From Buxus sempervirens (lineage: Eukaryota; Streptophyta; Magnoliopsida; Buxales; Buxaceae), in NCBI GenBank assembly GCA_947561395.2, contig OX387194.1, positions 30,948,036 to 31,012,035 on the forward strand: a stretch of 64,000 nt of DNA, given 5' to 3'. The notes beneath the pieces are model-generated. The model was given only the letters and a program-made list of their open reading frames with translations. It was not told where the DNA came from and made no database searches. Shown here piece after piece: positions 56,668 through 64,000 of the stretch. Both the position numbers and the translations under genes were made by a program. Numbering within the stretch: position 1 is the first letter of the stretch; each line of letters opens with the position of its first letter.

Positions 56668-59600
56668 TGTACGCACGTGGGAAACGCGGCACGGGGTAAT
56701 TCGGAGTCGCCACCGCCTGATGGGGTGCAGGCGGACACCTGGGTGCCTAATCTTGCCTATTAGGGCTTTTTGGTCTGCGGCTTGATATTCTAAGTCTGTT
56801 CTCGGTTGTGGTTCGGGGAAGTCCATGGACACCCCGGTCCACCCCGTCGGATGACGGGTCCCGTGGGTTCCCTGGTTTGAGTCAGCTTACATTGGTCTCA
56901 CCTGATTCCTAATCCGATATGCAATTTGGTTAAGTCTAGCGGGACCACCTGAGTGGTGTGGGTCCCTTTAGTTGCTTTTATCTTGATTACTTAGGTGATC
57001 TGAGTCTGGTTGGGTGGGCCCCGTTGGAAGGCCCACGGTATCCTTGGTGGGCTTAGTCAAGCCCGTGTACCCTTGTGGACCTCAGTCTAGCCTGAGAGGT
57101 CCTTTGGGCTTTGGTTAGTTCAATTGATTTTACTTTAAGTTCAGATTTCAAGATTAAGTGTTTTTCATGTACAAGTGGGCCGGACCGGTTTGTGGGCCCC
57201 TAAGGTGGGCCCACATGGTGTCCAAGTATTTTTTATTGGATTTATCTTTTTAATTTTTCCAAAGTGATTTGGACACTGGGCTTGGAGCCCGCAGTCCAAA
57301 TCTGGGCTTGTAAGCCCCAGTTACCGGAAGTTAGGGTTTGTACCCTTCCTTGGTTCGGTTGGTGGGCTTTGGCGGGCCCGGTAGGCCCTTGCCCTTGGTC
57401 TCGGCCAAACCACACAATTCATGCATCAATTTCACATAACAAGGCTCGGGTGGGCCGCATTGGGTTTGGCCCGCCCGGTTCAAATTGTTCATTTTACTTA
57501 AGTTATTTTAATGGCATGCTTTGGTGTTTATTGGGCTTGGTGGGCCCCGTTGGAAGGCCCACTGGAAGTCAAGTTGGACCGGGAGTCCAAGTCCCATGTC
57601 GGGTTTCCGGGTGACCCAGAAACCCTATTGGTTTATCCGGTTCAGTTCGGAAATATCATTCACATCTAGCAATAATCACACAAAAAAAACAAGATAGACA
57701 CTCTGTCAGAGAAAAAAACTGGCTCATTGTGCTGGGTCCAAGGGGAGGTACAGTAAAGGGCATTTTTGGAATTTTTCAAAAATATATCAATTCGGCATAT
57801 TTTAGGGGTAGGCGCCGAGCTCAGGTAGTAGGCGCGAGGTCGGCGCGAAATGGGCGGACCGAAAACCACGAAAAACACAAAAAAATGAGGTGGGCGCGAG
57901 CTTCGCGCGAACTCAGCGGATACTCGATGCTCTGTAACTCATTTTTTAAGCTCTGTAACTCATTTTTTAGGCTCTGTAAGCCCTCCCAGGGCTTCGGCCA
58001 CCCCCCAGAAGACACTTAGACTGGCATTCAAATTAATCTAAACATGCTTCATGCTTTTCAAGAAATAACAGCAAACCCGATATGAACATGGCAGTGGGAT
58101 CTTTACCTAGCATGCATCCATACGAATCCACACAACCTCGGAACCTAAAAATCCGTGCTTCACCTCAGGAGGATTCAGAGAAGGGAACGAGGAGGGGGTT
58201 TACAGGGATACAATGGATCAATTGACATGAGGGAACAAACTCCCTTTTAAAGCATAAAAAAGAGCCCGACCATAGCATTAAGCATGCCCGGATAGTCTGA
58301 GGGGGGGGACTCTCTCTCTCAAGCTACCATAAGCTCCCGGTGGGTCTCTTCCTCACTTAGAGACCCTTCATACGTCGAAATAAAACAAGTGCATACTAAG
58401 CTACCATGGGAACAGAATCGTGCCCAAGGACAAAAATAAGCTTGGCAAAATTATTAAGAACTTCTCATTTCAACACATGTATATCAGGCATAGTAGATAA
58501 TGATACCTGAGGATCCTACAACTTGCTTGAGGCGTGTGGGCTTCTCCCTGCAACAAAGCAAGAGCTGGAGCCCCTTCCTTCGTGTTCCAACAGCGACCGG
58601 CCTCCGCTAGTTTGTGTGGGAGTGACGAAGAAGCAAGAACAGGGGAGTGTCGGATCAAGGTGGGGAGCTTGGGGAGGCCGAAGCCACTGAGACAGGTAGG
58701 GTTCGGGTGGGGAAGGAGCTTGGGCACTGCACCAGAAATTTTTTAAAACCAAAATTTTCCAACCCTTTGCGCGAGATTTCGCGCGATTTATATAGACCAA
58801 GAAAAAAGAGGATCCGCCCACCTCAAAAAAAAGGGGCCGCTCACCTGAAAAAAGGTATCCGCTCAGCTTGAGCTGAGCGCATACCCTGCTGCCACGTCCG
58901 CGCGAGCGGCACAATGATGAGAAATCATTTAATGCCGCCGCTCGCCGGTCGAAAAATCTAAAAAATTCAGATTTAGTCCCTGACAATTTTTGGTAAAATC
59001 AGATATTCTCGGATTTTTACAGATTTAGTCCCTGGGATATTTCGAATGTTCGGATATTTACGGATTTGATCCCCGAGATATTTTCCTGCGCAACTCGCCA
59101 CGTGTGCAGCTTTTTGCCACGTGCGCAGATTGCCGGTTTTGCTGCTCGGAAATTTCATCAGCTCATATTTTCTTCATCCGGACTCCGATCTGGGCAAACT
59201 TAGTTTCATTAGAATCGTATTGGAGCCCTCCATCCCATGACCTAGGGGTAGGCCTCCGGATCGGATTTTAGCAGAAAGTCAACTTTTGGCTCTGCTCAAG
59301 TTTGACCGCCCGCAGAACCTTCATCCGGACCCCGATTCCTGCAAACTCAGTTGCGTTGGAACCGTGTCGAGATTCTCTATCCACTGACCTAGGGGTAGGC
59401 CTCTGGATCGGATTTTAGCAGAAAGTCAACTTTTGGCTCTGCTCAAGTTTGACCGCCCGCAGAACCTTCATCCGGACCCCGATTCCTGCAAACTCAGTTG
59501 CGTTGGAACCGTGTCGAGATTCTCTATCCACTGACCTAGGGGTAGGCCTCTGGATCGGATTTTAGCAGAAAGTCAACTTTTGGCTCTGCTCAAGTTTGAC

Positions 59601-59807
59601 CGCCCGCAGAACCTTCATCCGGACCCCGATTCCTGCAAACTCAGTTGCGTTGGAACCGTGTCGAGATTCTCTATCCAATGACATAAAGCGAGGTGGCCAA
59701 TTTTCACTTGATCAAAAAGTCAACTTTTCACCCCTTAGGGTTTGACTTTCTGTCCAGGGTTTGTATTTTTGGTTTTTTTGTGGGAGCGCAAAAATGAGGT
59801 GCTTACA
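56668..59807 (-). mobile_element. Solo LTR F, R2 family, nested in D
   Basis: TGTACGCACGTGGG to GTGCTTACA, with ATCAT at 56663-56667 and 59808-59812. It is the only uninterrupted R2 LTR and serves as the template that shows how H is split. The TATA box is the complement of tttatatag near 58787-58796. It holds GCGCGAG-type palindromes at 57815-57925 and GCTCAGCTTGAGCTGAGC at 58860-58877. Confidence 0.9.
59173..59760. repeat. 147-bp tandem repeat in LTR F
   Basis: Units marked by TTCATCCGGAC start at 59173, 59320, 59467 and 59614, exactly 147 bp apart; the last three are almost identical. G and H carry two diverged units about 149 bp apart in the same place. Confidence 0.88.
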
Positions 59808-61323
59808 ATCATCTTCTAAATTATTATTCTAACCTTTTCTACTAATTCAAATAACAATTTAGCATAATTAAAGATTAGATCATACTAATTCAACAAAACT
59901 AACTAAAAATCCTGAAATTCACGATCAACATTTCATTTTTCAACTCAACAGGTCTGTAATCCAAAAATTCACACATAGATTGAGTTATAAAGGTTCTAAT
60001 TACCTCAATCAAGCTATAATCCAGCTCCTAAAAGTGATTAGTTCACATATCTGAGTTTATATGATGCAATCTCCTCCAATTCTCTGAAATTTATACCAAC
60101 ATTCCATTCAATCAACTCACTTTGAACATATCTAATTGAGATTGCCTGAATTAATTCTAATTTCAAAATCACAATTTAACTCACCTGAATTCCTCTCTGA
60201 TATGTTATTTCCTCAAGTTCTTCACTGCTCTATGCAAATCTAACTCCTCCAAATACTCTCTCTCTCTCAATCAACAATCGACCATGAAAAAAAAACTCCT
60301 CTTCTTTTTGTTTCTTCTCAGATCTGATCTCCTTCCTCCAATTCTGGAGACTTCCAAACTCTCTGATCCCCATCCTCTTCCAGAAAATTCCAGCTCAACC
60401 AAAACAACTGACTAACTACCATCCTATTTATAAACTTGCTCTTGCTGCCCAACTCTTCCTTTAATTTCCTCTTGTGATTTTCTACCATGCCACTTCACCA
60501 AGTCCTATGTACACACCTATCCAATTTCATAAAGTAATTCACTTGATCCCATGCTTCTATGCTTTGCCACATTATTAATTAAAAACAACATAATCACATA
60601 TCTTAATTAATAGATTCTCCTTCATTAAATTTCTGAAAATTTCCCCAAAATAGCTTTATTTCTCATTTCTTGAAATTTCTACAAATAAAATAATTATTAA
60701 CCATAGAATCCAATTTTAAATTTATATTATATTTAAAATTTATGGATTTTACAGCGAGTGTACTTTTGACATGTATATCTCCACGTATGTGGCCTTGTTA
60801 TATCACGTATGTGGCAATTTATGACGTATGTCCCACCCAGTATTTGTGTTTTCCATTGTCGAGTGGGATTAGCGTTTAATGGATTCATAGAGTAACTAGT
60901 AAATGAAATGGTTTATAGAGTTAGGATTCTATGTCATAAGCATTCCATCATGTTTATGATGGTATCGCTCCAATATCGGTTGGTTGTTAAGTTATCCACT
61001 ACGGTATCGGTTGGAGAGTATATGTTAACTCACTCCGGTATAGATTGAGTACTTCCGTTTGGCGTCGAATAGCCTGACCGGTATTAGTTGGCATGCTTGT
61101 AATTCGGTTAGATAGCATGTTGGTATAGTCTGTCGACTTATCTCTATGTTATATTTCATGAGTCCTACAAGACTTATCGTATATGCTTTGCTTTATGATT
61201 ATATCTATTTTGTTTAATCTGATTTTTTGTTGCATGTTTAGAATTCTATAAAATTTAGTTTTCCACATGGATACTTACTAAGATGTTGTTTCTCACATAC
61301 TGTTTTATCGATTTTGTTTTCAA

Positions 61324-61405
61324 ACCCTCGAGAAGAAACGTTGCGGGATTTGATTCTGAGGGAGACTACCTTGAATACAAAGAGGAGAATTATTTTACTA
61401 TGTAG
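61324..61405 (+). other. Conserved short exon-like frame inside LTR C
   Basis: The frame reads RRNVAGFDSEGDYLEYKEEN then YFTM and TAG, matching A, B and J. The acceptor is damaged (TTTTCAA) and one base is missing just after it. Confidence 0.45.
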
Positions 61406-61649
61406 GTTTAGGGGTTATTACTTTTATTTGATTTGAGACTTATGGATTTTGATTATGGGTTGTATTGGAACAATTTAGTTGACCAGGGACTAGAAATTTA
61501 TTTTTGGAGGGTTATGTTGGATATTGATCACTTTAGTTGTTTTTATGCCACGCTTTGATAGAGGATTTTATTATTATTGCACTCTAATTTTGAATTGCAA
61601 TTAATTACCATTATTGTCTGGTTTAGTTTATATATGTTTTAGGCCACAA

Positions 61650-62370
61650 GTTAATGTCCATTAACCATCGCTAAATCAAATAGCAGTGGTACAACCCCCG
61701 GCCACTCAAAGCCTCGACGCTAAAGGAATTACCGACGCAAATAGCGGCGGTAAAGCTCTACCGCCTCTAAAGAGGACAGAAATGACGACCGTTGTTTTAC
61801 CGGCAATGAATACCGTCACTTATGACTATCAGCGGCGGTAGGTTTCCGCCGCTAATAAAGTCAATGAGCGGCGGTAACCTACTGTTGAATGTGTCGAACA
61901 ATTAGCAGCGGTAGGTTTCTACCGCTAATAAAGTCAATGAGCGGTGATAACCTATCGTCGGATGTGTCGAACAATTAGCGGTGGTAGGTTTCTGCCACTA
62001 ATAATGTCAATGAGTGGCGGTAACCTACCATCGGATGTGTCAATATGTGTCGAACAATTAGTGGTGGTAGGTTTCTGCCACTAATAATGTCAATGAGCGG
62101 CGGTAACCTACCATCGGATGTGTCAAACAATTAGCGGCGGTAGGTTTCCGCCACTAATAACGTCAATGACCAGCAGTAACTTACAGCCAGATGTGTGGAA
62201 CAATTAGCGGCGGTAAGATTTCACCGCTAATAACCTAAATGAGCGGCGAATATTACCGGTGCTAATAATTTTTTGCTCCTTCCCTAGGATCCAACAGCGG
62301 CAGTAAGCGACCGCCGCTATTGATAATTAGCAGCGGTATTAGGCCTACCGCCACTAATGCTCTTACCTGC
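61650..62370. repeat. GCGGCGGTA tandem repeat block, CACTA-like subterminal repeats
   Basis: Many copies of ATTAGCGGCGGTAGGTTTCC-type words and their inverse (CCGCCGCTAATAA), arranged at 61850-62210 as about five units of roughly 73 bp. Such blocks are typical of the subterminal regions of CACTA transposons, but the CACTA terminus itself was not found. Confidence 0.55.
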
Positions 62371-62483
62371 AAAAACAAAAGTTTTGTTAGTTTTTATGGT
62401 TTCTGAACCTATTTAAAAATTACCTGTGACAAATATTACAAAAACAAAGTAATTCAAATCTAATATAACTTATCTACCTGTTA

Positions 62484-64000
62484 TGTAGAACCCTGGATTT
62501 TCCTAATATAAAACAAATGAATGAATAAATTAAATAAGCCTAAACATATTGAGAAGTAAAGATTTAATCTAGGTATTGGAGGACTAACAATATAATCCAA
62601 ATATATATTAGTAATTAAATAAATAATAGAAATTTTGAGTAATTATGAATTTAAATTTTAGGTTCAATTAATTGGAAGAATAATTATGGATTTGACTTTA
62701 GGAAGAGTTAAATAGTAATTAATAATAAATAGAAAAGGGGATAATTGATTAAGATAAATTAGGAGAGCAAATTAAATGTGGAGGTTGGAGAAGATAGGTA
62801 TTTGTTCAAGTGTATGTTAAAGCCAAGAATATTATGAGAAATAAATATGGGTATTTTTGAAAGAGATCCAATGACTAAATGTGAGATAAGTAAAGAAAAG
62901 GGTATTTTAGTCTTTTCCTAATAGGCCAAATTAATAAATTAATTAACTAAGTAATTAATAGAATTGGAAATATTTAATTAGACTTAATGTGGATTAGGTT
63001 TGAATTTAAATGTCATGATTTATGGCTTAAAAGAAGGAGAAAGGGCTTATTGGTAATTATGATCAATTGGGTGCTTCAAATAAGAGGATAAGAGGAGCTT
63101 TTCGGGTGTTTTAGTAATATTTTAAAATAAGGAATTAAATTAGCACGAAAATAGATTAAAATAGAAGTTTCTTATGAGTTAGATTTAAGAGAAAATAATT
63201 AGACGGAGAGATAAGATAGGTAAGGTCTCTAAATAGAATTAGGAATCCTAGTTGGAAAGTTTCCTAAATCAATTAAAACTGATATTTGGATGAGCCTATA
63301 AAAGGAAGGCTTTAGAAATGATTTGGGGTTTCCTACTAATTGAAAAGTAAGGAGAAAAGAAGAGAAAATTCATGTTCATAAAGGGAGGAAAATATAGAGA
63401 GAGAAAGGAGAGAAAGTAAAACACTTTTTAAAGAAAAGAGGAGCTGCAGAGAAGTCCGACCAGTAGTGATCAAATTAAGATCTAGAGACATCCAACCGTT
63501 GGATTAGCCTCAAATTTGGAGGTTATGTTCCTGACTCGTAGGGCGTCAATCTGAATTGTGGAGATTTAATTTGGTGATGCCTAGGGTGGTGCGAAAATTT
63601 CAGAAAGTTGGTGAGAAATCGGGTTTCTTGGAAGAAAGATTCTACATGTTGAGGCAAGTAGCAAACACTTAGAAAACTAGAGGAATTACATGATTTTTGT
63701 GTTTTTATTATGGATGATTTTGATGTATATTATTAAATGATTCAAAAACAAACCATGTTAGTTTATACAAAGATTTTCGTAGGTTTTATGTGTATGTTTT
63801 GGTTTTCTCAAAAACTATTGTGTGTTTATATGATTGGTTTTGATATGATTTGATTTATAAACGAAGTTTTATTTTGTTTAAATTTATCTAACATGTCTAG
63901 AGGATGTTTTTGAATGATTTTGAAGTATTTGAAGAGCTAGTTTGGTGTTATTTGATTTTAGCATAAAAATTTGCAAAGTTTGGAAAACTCAGATTTTCCC
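62484..64000 (+). mobile_element. R3-type LTR L, truncated by the window edge
   Basis: Starts TGTAGAACCCTGGATTTTCC, like the R3 start. TATAAAA is at 63297-63303, followed by a purine-rich leader and a donor-like GAG|GCAAGT near 63650. The right end is outside the window. Confidence 0.6.

Larger units (their letters stand above)
52228..60753 (-). mobile_element. Solo LTR D, R3 family, nested in C and split by E and F
   Basis: TGTAATGCCCC to TATGGATTTTACA, with GCGAG at 52223-52227 and 60754-60758. Its own length is about 2.4 kb. A TATA box (complement of ctatttataaac, 60424-60435) and donor CAG|GTGAGT (complement 60179-60186) set the orientation. The exon-like frame after the acceptor (near 52450) stops early. 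CTCCAAGTACATGGAG-type hairpins occur at 55760-55830. Confidence 0.87.
48095..61643 (+). mobile_element. LTR C, R3 family, split by B and D, right end lost
   Basis: Starts TGTAAAATCCCAGATTTTTA. Its own parts are 48095-49369, 51818-52227 and 60759-61643. TATATAA lies at 48423-48429, a donor GAG|GTATGT at 48644, the TTTCATGAGTCC block at 61154-61165 and the exon-like frame at 61324-61405. The sequence still aligns with LTR A up to about TTTTAGGCC at 61643; the expected GGGGCGTTACA end is missing where the GCGGCGGTA repeat block begins. Confidence 0.75.

Noticed and set aside
58516..58986. 156-codon minus-strand open frame in LTR F
   Set aside because: It lies in the transcribed leader part of an LTR and is not kept in G or H; GC-rich composition alone explains the length.
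1..64000. tRNA, rRNA or organelle-derived sequence
   Set aside because: No cloverleaf-like tRNA or rRNA segment was recognised; the tRNA-like words are the two primer-binding sites only.

Overview
The window is nuclear DNA from a flowering plant with a large, repeat-rich genome. The evidence is a Ty3/gypsy retrotransposon of the Tat (Ogre/Retand-like) lineage, a host beta-xylosidase gene with plant-type introns, many solo LTRs with perfect 5-bp target-site duplications (TSDs), and plant mobile domain (PMD) genes. The species cannot be named from this sequence. Apart from one host gene, nearly everything is transposon.  Layout, left half (1-40114). The oldest layer is a minus-strand Tat-type element: decayed gag at 1-2427, leader remnants at 6653-7287 and 37991-38615, a tRNA-Arg-type primer site at 38616-38633 and its 5' LTR at 38637-40114. 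The solo LTR J (2600-6647, TSD GGAAA) and the solo LTR H (7288-37990, TSD CTAGA) are inserted into it. H is itself split by a nearly intact 21.4-kb Tat element R1 (8220-29637, TSD AGTCC), by a solo LTR of the R1 family (29664-31462, TSD GTGAC) and by a second H-type solo LTR G (32966-37571, TSD CTTGC).  R1 reads on the minus strand: 5' LTR, primer site, leader with a minisatellite, gag-protease ORF, RT/dual RNase H/integrase ORF, purine tract, 3' LTR. Between integrase and 3' LTR lie two multi-exon genes on the opposite (plus) strand: a PMD protein (11876-14760) and a second PMD-like/DUF7745-like coiled-coil protein (15189-16999). Each transcription unit, plus the leader, carries an array of about 19-bp palindromes (consensus ACGGGCANNNNNTGCCCGT) at an almost exact 28-bp period. 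This shared array architecture is the most unusual observation and could be an element-encoded self-regulation system; that function is inference.  Layout, right half (40115-64000). A complete GH3 beta-D-xylosidase gene (41105-43989, five exons, 787 aa) is the only host gene recognised. It is followed by a TIR-bounded DNA element (44251-45216) and a second nest of one LTR family (R3): solo LTR A (TSD CCATA); C, which holds B (TSD CCTAG) and D (TSD GCGAG); D in turn holds E (TSD AGGAC) and the H-type LTR F (TSD ATCAT). A CACTA-like tandem repeat block ends C, and a further R3 LTR runs off the right edge. R3 LTRs share an internal promoter, a splice donor, a splice acceptor, a conserved TTTCATGAGTCC block and a short conserved acidic reading frame.
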